From the NCBI RefSeq assembly GCF_022921055.1, contig NZ_CP095061.1, forward strand, positions 2,891,501-2,955,500: 64,000 bases of DNA. The letters run 5' to 3'. The notes beneath the pieces are model-generated. The model had not been told where the DNA came from, did no database searches, and saw only the letters and a program-made list of their open reading frames with translations. The first letter of the stretch is position 1, and each line of letters starts with the position of its first letter. The stretch comes from Hymenobacter volaticus (GTDB lineage: Bacteria; Bacteroidota; Bacteroidia; Cytophagales; Hymenobacteraceae). A program made the position numbers and the translations under genes. Below, piece by piece: positions 19,443-29,509 of the stretch.

Positions 19443-19559
19443 CTGTTGTCGGTGCTAGCTTAGCTACTAGCTGTAATCCATGGCACAAAGCACCAATGAC
19501 TGTAGGTCAGCCTTCAAATCGGCTTCTAAAATGCTTCTGCCTAATGATCATTTGGCAAC

Positions 19560-20873
19560 ATGCCAACCACACCCGCTACCTGCTCCTTGTATCTTCGCCC
19601 TGTGTTATCTATTCCGCTTACTGATCTGCCTTCCGACTTTCGAGCCCGTGCCTTGCATTGGGGTAGTGCATTCCCATACTGCGCCTACTTCGAGCCCAAT
19701 GGTTTAGATTATCCAGCCGGCGCCTTCAACCGCATTCTGGCGGTAGCCGCGGAAGCTTCTATTACGCCTAGCACCCTGACGGAACTACGAGACTGGCTGC
19801 GCTTCGCCCCCGCTACTACGCCGGTTTGTGGGTTTGTAACCTACGATGTCAAAAATGAAGTTGAAGCTTTGACCAGTAATAACTTCGCGGAGTTGGACTG
19901 GCCGCATCTGCATTTCTTTCTGCCTCAAACCTGGCTGCAGTGGCGCGCGGATTGCGTAGAGATTCATGGGAATACTACAGGAGTGCTAGGGGCTATTTTA
20001 GCCGCTTCAGTACCATCTCCAACGTCTGCCAGAGTTCCCGCTTTGCACCCACGGATGCCGAAACAAGAATATCTCAAAGCCGTGGCAGCCATTCGCGAGG
20101 ATATTCTGAATGGCGAGGTGTATGAGTTGAATCTGTGCCAAGAGTTTTACGCCGAGCAGGCACAATTGCATCCCGTTTCTGTTTTTCTACAGCTCAACGA
20201 AGCGTCGCCCACTCCTTTTGCTGGTTTCTACCGTTGGCACGACCATTATCTGCTCTGCGCTTCACCTGAACGTTTTCTGGCGCATCATCCCCCGGTCCTC
20301 ATTTCTCAACCCATTAAAGGCACCATCCGGCGCGGTGCTACGCCTGCTGAAGACGACCAGCAACGTCTAACCCTGTTGCACGACGAAAAGGAACGCGCCG
20401 AGAACCTAATGATAGTGGACCTGGTACGCAACGACCTCGCTCGCGTAGCAAAAACTGGCACGGTCCGCGTGCCCGAGTTGTTCGGACTTTATCCCTTCCG
20501 GCACGTCTGGCAAATGATATCGACGGTAGAGGCAGAATTACAACCGGAAGCAGACCTGGTCGATGTACTGCGCGCTACTTTCCCCATGGGCTCCATGACC
20601 GGGGCGCCGAAAATTCGGGCCATGCAACTTATCGAGCACTACGAATACAGTCGACGCGGCCTCTACAGCGGTAGCATCGGCTACGTGTGGCCCACCGGCG
20701 AGTTCGAGTTCAACGTGGTTATTCGCAGTCTGCAATACCGCGCTGATACTGGCTATTTGAGCTTCCAGGTCGGTTCCGCCATTACTTATGATTCCGTGCC
20801 GGAGCGCGAATACGAAGAGTGTCTTCTTAAAGCCCAGGCCATGCTAGAAGTGTTAGGCATTACGGGAGTGTGA
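19560..20873 (+). CDS. pabB: Aminodeoxychorismate synthase component I (PabB)
   Basis: Chorismate-binding enzyme of 437 residues for folate synthesis (4-amino-4-deoxychorismate from chorismate and ammonia). The motif PIKGTIRRGA (around residue 258) carries the Lys that distinguishes aminodeoxychorismate synthase from anthranilate synthase (PIAGT). ERAENLMIVDLVRNDL, FPMGSMTGAPK and FQVGSAITYDSVPEREYEE are standard catalytic motifs. No trp gene and no glutaminase subunit are adjacent. Start uncertain: an imperfect -7 box (TATCTTCG, 19590-19597) lies downstream of this ATG and 4 nt before an in-frame GTG at 19602, which would give MLSIPLTDLPSDF. Confidence 0.88.
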   Translation: MPTTPATCSLYLRPVLSIPLTDLPSDFRARALHWGSAFPYCAYFEPNGLDYPAGAFNRILAVAAEASITPSTLTELRDWLRFAPATTPVCGFVTYDVKNEVEALTSNNFAELDWPHLHFFLPQTWLQWRADCVEIHGNTTGVLGAILAASVPSPTSARVPALHPRMPKQEYLKAVAAIREDILNGEVYELNLCQEFYAEQAQLHPVSVFLQLNEASPTPFAGFYRWHDHYLLCASPERFLAHHPPVLISQPIKGTIRRGATPAEDDQQRLTLLHDEKERAENLMIVDLVRNDLARVAKTGTVRVPELFGLYPFRHVWQMISTVEAELQPEADLVDVLRATFPMGSMTGAPKIRAMQLIEHYEYSRRGLYSGSIGYVWPTGEFEFNVVIRSLQYRADTGYLSFQVGSAITYDSVPEREYEECLLKAQAMLEVLGITGV

Positions 20874-20996
20874 GGCAAAAGCTGTTAGTGTTGATGTTCT
20901 AAGCACACAATCAGAGGCTTAGACTTTCCGCCCTCCTAGTCCACAATTTCATCAGCTCCTCCGTCTGCCATTCTGTCATTTTCACCCCAAAACAGC

Positions 20997-21004
20997 TACC
21001 TTTG
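20997..21004 (+). promoter_or_regulatory. -7 promoter box (TACCTTTG) of miaB
   Basis: Exact TAnnTTTG 40 nt upstream of the miaB ATG. No clear upstream TTTG element was found at the usual distance. Confidence 0.55.
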
Positions 21005-21044
21005 CCGTTCTCCCGAACGTGAAGTCGACGCCGCAACGAATATC

Positions 21045-22499
21045 ATGTCTCAACCGCTGATTACTTTAGATTTTCTCGATACCCTGCCCACTCCCACCCC
21101 GGACGCCACTACGCACGAGGATAGCCCATCGGGTGCCGTGCGCGTGAGTCCGGCCACCGAAACAGGCCGCAAACGCAAGCTCTACATTGAGAGCTACGGT
21201 TGCCAAATGAATTTTTCCGACTCCGAAATCGTGTCTAGCATCCTGTTTGAGGAAGGCTTTGACACGACCGAACAACTAGAAGGCGCTGATTTAGTGCTGC
21301 TTAATACCTGCTCGATCCGTGAGAAGGCCGAGCAGACGGTGCGTATGCGCCTCTCGCAGATCAACGGCCACAAGAAGCGCAATCCAGGCTTGCTCGTGGG
21401 TGTGCTTGGCTGCATGGCCGAGCGCCTGAAAAGCAAATTCCTGGAAGAAGAAAAGCTGGTGGACCTGGTAGTTGGTCCCGACGCATACCGCGACTTGCCG
21501 CAACTTATTCAGCAGGTAGACGGTGGGCAAAAGGCCGTGAACGTGCTGCTAAGCCGCGAAGAAACCTACGCCGATATTACGCCCGTTCGTCTTAACTCCA
21601 ACGGCATCACGGCCTTCATTAGCATAATGCGCGGCTGCGACAATATGTGCTCGTTCTGCGTGGTACCCTTCACGCGGGGCCGCGAGCGGAGCCGCGACGC
21701 ACACAGCATTATCCGCGAGGCCCAAGACTTAGTAGCCGCTGGCTATAAAGAAGTTACGTTACTGGGCCAGAACGTTGATTCCTACAAATGGGCTTCGGAA
21801 GATGGTACCGAGCACGTCAATTTCGCGCAGCTTTTGGAGCGTGTGGCACTGGTTAGCCCGAACCTGCGGGTGCGCTTCTCTACTTCGCACCCCAAAGACA
21901 TAACCGACGAGGTGCTGCACACCATGGCGCGCCACGACAACATCTGCAAGTACATTCACCTCCCGGCTCAAAGCGGCAACTCCCGTGTTTTGGCCCTGAT
22001 GAACCGCACCTACGACCGGCCTTGGTACGAGGAAAGGGTGCAGGCCATCCGTCGCATATTGGGCGAAGACTGCGCCATCTCCACCGACATGATTTCGGGC
22101 TTCTGCTCGGAAACTGAGGAAGAGCACCAAGACACGCTGAGCCTCATGGAGTTCGTGCATTATGACATGGCTTACATGTTCTTCTACTCCGAGCGCCCCG
22201 GCACGTTGGCCGCCCGTAAGCTGGAAGATGACGTGCCGCTGCCAGTTAAAAAGCGCCGCCTCCAGGAGGTTATCGACCTACAGCAGCAGCACAGTCGTCT
22301 GCGCAACCAATTGGCCGTTGGTAAGGTGCACCGGGTATTAGTTGAAAACTTCTCGAAACGATCTGCCGACCATTTAAGTGGCCGTAATAGCCAAAATCAG
22401 GTAGTTATCTTTCCTAAGAAGCACTACCAGAAGGGCGACTATGTAGACGTATTAGTTCATAGCGGCAGTGCTAGTACACTACTAGGGGAAGCTGTGTAA
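21045..22499 (+). CDS. miaB: tRNA-2-methylthio-N6-dimethylallyladenosine synthase MiaB
   Basis: Radical-SAM methylthiotransferase of 484 residues that converts i6A37 to ms2i6A37 in UNN-decoding tRNAs. The N-terminal cluster ligands are Cys53 ([14 protein letters not shown]), Cys89 ([11 protein letters not shown]) and Cys123 (LGCMAER). The radical-SAM motif is GCDNMCSFC (198, 202, 205). A TRAM domain ends the protein. The first 45 residues (Pro/Thr-rich) are an extension ahead of the conserved start, common in this phylum. Its product is the substrate of MiaE at 11 kb. Confidence 0.95.
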   Translation: MSQPLITLDFLDTLPTPTPDATTHEDSPSGAVRVSPATETGRKRKLYIESYGCQMNFSDSEIVSSILFEEGFDTTEQLEGADLVLLNTCSIREKAEQTVRMRLSQINGHKKRNPGLLVGVLGCMAERLKSKFLEEEKLVDLVVGPDAYRDLPQLIQQVDGGQKAVNVLLSREETYADITPVRLNSNGITAFISIMRGCDNMCSFCVVPFTRGRERSRDAHSIIREAQDLVAAGYKEVTLLGQNVDSYKWASEDGTEHVNFAQLLERVALVSPNLRVRFSTSHPKDITDEVLHTMARHDNICKYIHLPAQSGNSRVLALMNRTYDRPWYEERVQAIRRILGEDCAISTDMISGFCSETEEEHQDTLSLMEFVHYDMAYMFFYSERPGTLAARKLEDDVPLPVKKRRLQEVIDLQQQHSRLRNQLAVGKVHRVLVENFSKRSADHLSGRNSQNQVVIFPKKHYQKGDYVDVLVHSGSASTLLGEAV

Positions 22500-22553
22500 C
22501 TACAGCTTCAATTAGCTGTTATTTACGCTTTCAACCTCTATTAGCAAATAAGT

Positions 22554-22901
22554 ATGAGCGGTTCGGGATTACTGATTTGGCAGCTATTTATTTTGCTGTT
22601 CTTTGGAGGTATTATGTTTCTGGTGATACGCTTACTGATCATCAAGAATTTCCCTCGGAAAAAACAGCAGATTGATGCAACCTGGATCGGCATCCCTCCT
22701 TACCCTATAGGAATATTCTGGCGTGCCGAAAACGCTCGGTTTGTAGCCGAAGTACCTGATCTTCCTGGCTGCGTTGCTGAGGGGGCAACGCAAGCAGAAG
22801 CGCTGGCTAATGCCGCCTTAGTTGTGGCGGAATGGCTCAGCACTGCGCGGAAACTTAACCGCGCAATACCTGAACCCCGGCCTCGTTTGCGCTACGTTTA
22901 A
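22554..22901 (+). CDS. Small membrane-anchored HicB-like protein
   Basis: A 115-residue protein with two parts. Residues about 6-30 (LLIWQLFILLFFGGIMFLVIRLL) are a single transmembrane helix followed by a basic patch (KNFPRKK). Residues about 45-105 read like a HicB-type antitoxin fold (FVAEVPDLPGCVAEGATQAEALANAALVVAEWL), including the PDLPGC-GxTxxEA signature. No HicA toxin lies beside it. Normal HicB antitoxins are soluble and carry a DNA-binding tail, so membrane anchoring is unusual. Possible roles are a ligand-binding or partner-binding module at the membrane; this is inference. Confidence 0.65.
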   Translation: MSGSGLLIWQLFILLFFGGIMFLVIRLLIIKNFPRKKQQIDATWIGIPPYPIGIFWRAENARFVAEVPDLPGCVAEGATQAEALANAALVVAEWLSTARKLNRAIPEPRPRLRYV

Positions 22902-22951
22902 AATAAAACACCCTCGTTTTTCGTCTTCATCACGAAAACCAACTTCCGACT

Positions 22952-24271
22952 TTGACTCCTTCAGAAATACAAAGTATAAAACAGCGTTTCGGCATAATTG
23001 GCAATGCCCCTACGCTGAACTACGCCATACAAGTGGCGGTTCAGGTGGCGCCTACCGATATGACGGTGCTGATTACCGGTGAGAGCGGCTCCGGCAAGGA
23101 GTCGTTTTCCAAGATCATTCATGCCTTGTCGCCGCGCAAGCACGGGCAGTTCATTGCTATCAACTGCGGTGCCATTCCTGAGGGCACTATCGACTCCGAA
23201 TTATTTGGCCACGAGAAAGGCTCGTTTACGGGGGCGCAAGAGGCCCGCAAAGGCTACTTCGAGGTAACGAATGGCGGCACTATCTTTCTAGATGAAATTG
23301 GGGAGATGCCGCTTGGCACGCAGGCCCGTTTGCTGCGGGTACTTGAAAACGGCGAGTTCATCCGCGTCGGCTCTAGCAAAGTGCAGAAAACCGATGTGCG
23401 CGTAGTGGCGGCTACCAACGTGAATTTGTTGGACGCCGTGCGCGAAGGACGCTTCCGCGAAGACCTGTATTATCGTCTGAATACAGTACCTATCATCGTT
23501 CCACCACTGCGTGAACGAGGCGATGATATCTATTTATTATTCAGAAAGTTCGCAACCGACTTCGCTGACCGTTACCGGGTAAAACCGGTGTCATTGACGC
23601 CGGACGCTGTGCAGGATTTACAGCGGTTTCGGTTTCCCGGTAACATCCGCCAACTCAAGAATGTGGCCGAGCAAATGTCGGTGCTAGAAACCGACCGGGA
23701 AGTGGATGCACGCCGCCTGCGCCAATACCTGCCCGCCGACCAAAGCAGCCGTTTGCCCATGCTGCTCCACGCAGCTGGCGCGGCCACTGACGGAGCGGGC
23801 AATACTTACTCGGAGCGGGACTTACTTTACAAGGTGCTCTTTGACATGCGGCGCGACATGACTGACCTCAAGAAGTTGGTCCTTGATATGGCCGCCGGCC
23901 AGCGTCCGCAGGAAGCCCAAGAAATGCTGCGCCAGAATAGCCACCTGTTCACTAATCTAGGCCCTGCCCCTTACGATGCCGGCCCGCGGCCCCTACGGTC
24001 ACCATCACCCGACGGCGGTCCGACAGAATATATTCTTGCTCCCAACAACGTAGACGACGCCACCGATTACGAGGAAGAAGCTCATCGGGTGGAGGATATT
24101 CCGCACGAGACCGAAGAAGAAACTCTTTCGCTGGAAGCCAAGGAGAAAGAAATGATAATGAAGGCGCTGAAAAAGCACCACAACAAACGCAAATACGCCG
24201 CCCACGACCTCGGCATTTCCGAACGCACACTTTATCGCAAACTCAAGCAATATGACCTGGAACAAGCGTAA
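22952..24271 (+). CDS. Sigma-54-interaction-domain regulator with Fis-type HTH
   Basis: A 439-residue AAA+ transcription activator without a receiver domain. Walker A is GESGSGKE (43-50), the sigma-contact loop is GSFTGA (90-95, a variant of GAFTGA) and Walker B is IFLDEIGEMP (111-120). An arginine-finger region and a Fis-type helix-turn-helix follow at about 395-435 (KKHHNKRKYAAHDLGISERT). The N-terminus IQSIKQRFGIIGNAP matches the phylum's usual start of this protein, so the TTG at 22952 is taken as start codon; there is no suitable ATG. It overlaps lptE by 20 bp. This gene is conserved ahead of lptE and secG in many Bacteroidota; its signal and targets are unknown. Confidence 0.88.
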   Translation: MTPSEIQSIKQRFGIIGNAPTLNYAIQVAVQVAPTDMTVLITGESGSGKESFSKIIHALSPRKHGQFIAINCGAIPEGTIDSELFGHEKGSFTGAQEARKGYFEVTNGGTIFLDEIGEMPLGTQARLLRVLENGEFIRVGSSKVQKTDVRVVAATNVNLLDAVREGRFREDLYYRLNTVPIIVPPLRERGDDIYLLFRKFATDFADRYRVKPVSLTPDAVQDLQRFRFPGNIRQLKNVAEQMSVLETDREVDARRLRQYLPADQSSRLPMLLHAAGAATDGAGNTYSERDLLYKVLFDMRRDMTDLKKLVLDMAAGQRPQEAQEMLRQNSHLFTNLGPAPYDAGPRPLRSPSPDGGPTEYILAPNNVDDATDYEEEAHRVEDIPHETEEETLSLEAKEKEMIMKALKKHHNKRKYAAHDLGISERTLYRKLKQYDLEQA

Positions 24272-24803
24272 TTGGCTGGCATCCCCACTGACTTGGATGC
24301 TAAGTTGCTCGCTGATTCTCACTCTAGCGCTGACCGGTTGTTCCGTTTACTCGTTTAGTGGCACCAACATCGATCCGGCCGTAAAGACGATTTCGATTGC
24401 CACTTTTCAGAACACGTCCAACAACGGCCCTTCCTATCTGCCACAACGGTTCACCGAGGATTTCAAAGATTATTTTCAACGCAACACGACCATCAAACAA
24501 GTGCCTCGCGACGGAGACTTGCAGTTTGAGGGCGAGATAATTGCCTTTGATTATGCGCCAGCGGCAATCCAACAGCAGAACGGCCAAGACCAAGCCGGGG
24601 TGAACCGCCTCACGATGCAGGTACGCATCAAGTTCACGAACACCAAAGACCCCAAACAGGACTTCGAGCAAACCTTCCAAAGCAACCGCGACTTTCCGGC
24701 CACGCAAGATATTGCACGCATCAACAATGACCCAACTGCGGTACGCACCATCACGCAAAACATAATCACTGACGCTTTCAACAAGTCGGTAGCCAACTGG
24801 TGA
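24252..24803 (+). CDS. lptE: LPS assembly lipoprotein LptE
   Basis: A 183-residue outer-membrane lipoprotein that plugs and helps fold LptD, the LPS translocon. The signal sequence ends in a lipobox LALTGC with Cys30 as the lipid site. The mature part GCSVYSFSGTNIDPAVKTIS and TFQNTSNNGP is the Bacteroidota LptE pattern, and ITDAFNKSVANW closes it. It starts inside the preceding regulator gene (20-bp overlap), so the pair is translationally coupled. Confidence 0.88.
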   Translation: MTWNKRNWLASPLTWMLSCSLILTLALTGCSVYSFSGTNIDPAVKTISIATFQNTSNNGPSYLPQRFTEDFKDYFQRNTTIKQVPRDGDLQFEGEIIAFDYAPAAIQQQNGQDQAGVNRLTMQVRIKFTNTKDPKQDFEQTFQSNRDFPATQDIARINNDPTAVRTITQNIITDAFNKSVANW

Positions 24804-24940
24804 GACAGCGGCTGAGTGATTTAAATGACGTATTCTTGCCGATTGAAACCTGTGCGCTTTTCGCGTAATGCATTCCCGAATTATTGATTAGATCTTACTA
24901 ATCAGCAATTTATCTATTAACTCATTCAGCCCTCTATTCT

Positions 24941-26401
24941 ATGACCCGCGCGTCGCTGTTGCACATTCTCAACCACGTGGGTAGTATTTCAGAAGCTGAA
25001 ATCAGGGAACTGGAGCAACTAGCGGCGGCCTTCCCCTACTGCCAAACTGCTCATGTGCTGTTAGCCAAAGCAGCCCACGATCAAGGTAGCATGTTAGCCA
25101 GCCAACGCCTGCGCCGAGCGGCCACCTACGCCGCCGACCGGCAGCTACTGCGGCAGTTGCTGGAACAGCCCACCCCTGAAACCACTACTATCGAGCTTTC
25201 AGCACCAAAGGAACTACCGGCACCGCCTGAAGCTAATTTGCCAGCCGCTGCTGTTAGTGCGAGCAGTTCCACAGCCTTCATTCAGTCCTTAGTCACTGAG
25301 GATGTCCAGTTGCTGGAAACCCAGGAAGAAGAGGCTACTACAGTAGTAGAAGAAACTGCGACTGAAGTCCAAGAAACTTCAGTACCTGAACCTGTCGCTG
25401 TATTCGATCCTATTGTTGCGGAACAAGAAACAGACGTTCAAGAGGCAGTAGATTCAACTCAAGCTCACACCGAACAAGTGGAAAGTGAGTTAGAAGAACC
25501 TGGCAGCCTAGACACTATAGAACCGTTGGCTTCAGTTGAAACGCCAGAGGAAGTTGCCAAAGCGCCTGAGGAAAGCATTGAGACTCTGCCTGTTTCGTCA
25601 GCAGACTCTGAAACTGAGGCAACTGTTCCTGAACCTGTTGAGCCTTTTCTTTCAACCTCGGAAGTAGACTCAGATAGCGCTTCTATTGCCACAGACGATA
25701 CCCAAGCTGTGGACGTAGTAAATGCTCCTGATGCGGAATTAGAGGTATTGCCAGCAGTGGCGCCCCCTATCCGGCCGCCAGCTGAAGTAGGCACTTCCCG
25801 CTTTGAGTTCGGCCTGAGTGAGCCCAACAAGCTCCCGGTTCCTATTTTGTATCAACTGCCCGGCCTTGATGAGGAAGAGACGGTTGAAGAAGCAGATGAA
25901 GAATACAATCTGTTTCCGCCAGCATCAACTACAGTTCTTGCTCCTCCTTTCCGGGTTGACACCGACGTAGCCTATAGCTTGCTTGAGGGCGGTAGCCGCT
26001 TCGGCTATGCACTACAGATGCGCGATGACGAACTGACGCAGCCCCTGCCAGCTACCGAGTTTTTTCCGCCTGATGCCCTGCTACACGCGCATGCTTCCAG
26101 CGCAAACCAGCCCCGCTCTATACCAACACCGTCGTCCTTCGATCTGATCAACCGGTTCCTGAAAGTGCAGCCCCGCCTTAAGGCACCAGGCGTACTGCCT
26201 ACCGTGAATGAGCAGACAGATTTAGCAGCACGCAGTACGCATGCGCCGCCAGCTTTAGCCTCCGAAAGCCTCGCTAAAATCTTGATTAAACAAGGCAAAA
26301 CAGAGCGGGCTATCGAAATATATGAACAACTGATGGTGCGCCAGCCGGAAAAAAGCGCGTACTTTGCCGACCAAATTCAACAACTGAAATCTTCCGAGTA
26401 G
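24941..26401 (+). CDS. Conserved Bacteroidota protein with acidic linker and C-terminal TPR-like repeat
   Basis: A 486-residue protein with three parts. Residues 1-85 are helical (LLHILNHVGSISEAEIRELE, then FPYCQTAHVLLAKAAHDQGS), a conserved N-terminal module. Residues about 90-300 are a disordered, strongly acidic Glu/Val/Pro/Thr region. The last 50 residues contain a TPR-like helix pair (SLAKILIKQGKTERAIEIYE, then QPEKSAYFADQIQQL). No signal peptide or membrane helix was seen. It sits between lptE and secG in a conserved gene order; secG begins on the base after its stop codon, so they are cotranscribed. Function not recognised. Confidence 0.75.
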   Translation: MTRASLLHILNHVGSISEAEIRELEQLAAAFPYCQTAHVLLAKAAHDQGSMLASQRLRRAATYAADRQLLRQLLEQPTPETTTIELSAPKELPAPPEANLPAAAVSASSSTAFIQSLVTEDVQLLETQEEEATTVVEETATEVQETSVPEPVAVFDPIVAEQETDVQEAVDSTQAHTEQVESELEEPGSLDTIEPLASVETPEEVAKAPEESIETLPVSSADSETEATVPEPVEPFLSTSEVDSDSASIATDDTQAVDVVNAPDAELEVLPAVAPPIRPPAEVGTSRFEFGLSEPNKLPVPILYQLPGLDEEETVEEADEEYNLFPPASTTVLAPPFRVDTDVAYSLLEGGSRFGYALQMRDDELTQPLPATEFFPPDALLHAHASSANQPRSIPTPSSFDLINRFLKVQPRLKAPGVLPTVNEQTDLAARSTHAPPALASESLAKILIKQGKTERAIEIYEQLMVRQPEKSAYFADQIQQLKSSE

Positions 26402-26815
26402 ATGTACGCTGCACTCATAGTTATTATTCTTATCGTCTGCTTCTTTCTGGCCATTGTAGTGCTGGCTCAGAATCCCAAAGGCGGTGGATTGTCAAGCCAA
26501 TTTGGCTCGGGTGGCGCTGCCAACCTAATGGGCGTAAAGCGCACCGGCGACCTGCTGGAGCGTTTGACGTGGGGTTTCGCTATCGGTCTTATGGTCCTGA
26601 CGCTAGGCACGCACGTAATCAGCGGCACCTCGGCTGGTGTGGGCCCAGTACGCAGCGTTAACCAGCGTAAGGCGCTTGAAACTCGTTTGCCCGCAACTCC
26701 GGCACCCGCAGTTCCGGGTGCAGCAGCACCTGGTGGCGCGGCAGTTCCAAGTGGTACCACTACGCCTGCCACAACGCAGCCTTCCTCGGCCCCTGCTACT
26801 ACTCCAGCACGGTAG
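26402..26815 (+). CDS. secG: Preprotein translocase subunit SecG
   Basis: A 137-residue inner-membrane subunit of the SecYEG channel. There are two helices (about 2-22 and 53-72) flanking the conserved cytoplasmic loop QNPKGGGLSSQFGSGGAANLMGVKR. The C-terminal 40 residues are a Pro/Ala/Thr-rich extension, common in this phylum. The start codon follows directly after the previous stop (TAG ATG), so it is the last gene of the lptE unit and is followed by a terminator. Confidence 0.92.
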   Translation: MYAALIVIILIVCFFLAIVVLAQNPKGGGLSSQFGSGGAANLMGVKRTGDLLERLTWGFAIGLMVLTLGTHVISGTSAGVGPVRSVNQRKALETRLPATPAPAVPGAAAPGGAAVPSGTTTPATTQPSSAPATTPAR

Positions 26816-26836
26816 TAATCGACTAGTTACTTATTT

Positions 26837-26872
26837 AAAAGGGAGCTTTCCTTGCGGAAGGCTCCTTTTTTT
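26837..26872 (+). terminator. Hairpin terminator after secG
   Basis: AGGGAGC-TTTCC and GGAA-GGCTCC form the stem around TTGC, followed by seven T residues. Confidence 0.85.
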
Positions 26873-26939
26873 GCGCCCTTCCCAGAAAGTGACGACTCAC
26901 CCACGTCAGTCCTGTTAAGTTAATTTTGACGGAGCTGCG

Positions 26940-27009
26940 CTGTCAGGTGTGACAGGCTTTGTACAGAATCCTGACGCAATGCGCCTTTTTAGTGTTCATT
27001 CTGTCAGGT
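26940..27009. promoter_or_regulatory. CTGTCAGG repeats upstream of groES, candidate regulatory sites
   Basis: CTGTCA-GGTG-TGACAG (26940-26955) is a perfect 6-bp inverted repeat. The sequence CTGTCAGGT recurs as a direct repeat at 27001-27009, 61 bp further on. No CIRCE element (TTAGCACTC-N9-GAGTGCTAA) was found here. The position, 80-150 nt before groES, makes these candidates for heat-shock control; no factor is known from the sequence. Confidence 0.4.
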
Positions 27010-27088
27010 TTCGGCGGGCTGGCATAAGAAGTGAGGGGAGGCGGACACCACCTTGTTTCAAGTAAACCTTTCAACCAAAACGTACAAT

Positions 27089-27379
27089 ATGTCGCTTAGC
27101 ATGAAACCGCTGGCTGACCGCGTTATTATCGCGCCTGCCGCCGCCGAGGAGAAAACCAAGTCGGGCATCATCATTCCCGATACGGCCAAGGAGAAGCCAC
27201 AGCGCGGCGAAGTAGTAGCCGTAGGCGAAGGCAAAGTGGCCGATAGCGGCACCACTATCCAGCCTCAAGTAAAAGTGGGCGACCAAGTGCTCTACGGCAA
27301 GTATGCCGGCACCGAAATCACCATCGATGGCCAAGACTACCTCATCATGCGGGAGTCGGATATCTTCGCCGTAATCTAA
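27089..27379 (+). CDS. groES: Co-chaperonin GroES
   Basis: A 96-residue lid of the GroEL chaperonin. [22 protein letters not shown] and the mobile-loop sequence [20 protein letters not shown] are unmistakable, and [13 protein letters not shown] is the standard end. The start is MSLSMKPL at 27089; MKPLAD at 27101 is the other possibility. GroEL follows 42 nt later as part of the same operon. Confidence 0.97.
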   Translation: MSLSMKPLADRVIIAPAAAEEKTKSGIIIPDTAKEKPQRGEVVAVGEGKVADSGTTIQPQVKVGDQVLYGKYAGTEITIDGQDYLIMRESDIFAVI

Positions 27380-27400
27380 GTCCTATTCCTTTCTCCCTGA

Positions 27401-29062
<1,662 letters not shown>

Positions 29063-29097
29063 TCTCCTTTAGCGACTGGCTTTTAGCCGTTAGCTTG

Positions 29098-29130
29098 AAA
29101 AGCCCTGTTGGCAATGCCAGCGGGGCTTTT
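29098..29130 (+). terminator. Terminator of the groESL operon
   Basis: AAAAGCCC...GGGGCTTTT with an inner GGC/GCC pairing, 35 nt after the groEL stop. Confidence 0.85.
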
Positions 29131-29390
29131 CTGTGCTTCAAAATTCAGAAGTTGAGGCATCAGCGTAAAGTCAGGTACAATAGCGCAGGAGAGAAACAAT
29201 ACGCCGGGTAGCAAAGAATGCGTTAGGTAAGATAACCAACGCTTATGAAACCACAGGTCAGCCCGTCAGCGTCAACAATACATTGGGCATGGTGAAGAAA
29301 AAGAAATAGCCAAGACGTGCAGACACAGTCTCTGGAAGTAGGAATGATGCCTCAGGTAGAATAGGCGATGAAGTGAGTAGCTTCTAAAAA
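29131..29390. other. Intergenic stretch between two terminators
   Basis: About 260 nt between the groESL terminator and that of the opposing transporter gene. No gene, repeat or RNA fold was recognised. Confidence 0.4.
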
Positions 29391-29429
29391 AGAGAAAAGC
29401 CCCGACTCAGTGGTCGGGGGCTTTTCTCT
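29391..29429 (-). terminator. Terminator after the peptide transporter gene
   Basis: AGAGAAAAGCCCCGAC pairs with GTCGGGGGCTTTTCTCT (one bulged G) around a 6-nt loop; on the minus strand a T-rich tail follows. Confidence 0.8.
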
Positions 29430-29509
29430 AACTGTGCTCAGATATTTGACCACGTCGTTCAACCAGCAAGGCCAGCCAGACAAACTTGCAGCCGCTGTTG
29501 CGCGGTGGT

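Noticed and set aside
26816..27088. CIRCE operator before groES
   Set aside because: The sequence TTAGCACTC and its complement were not found; only CTGTCAGG repeats are present.
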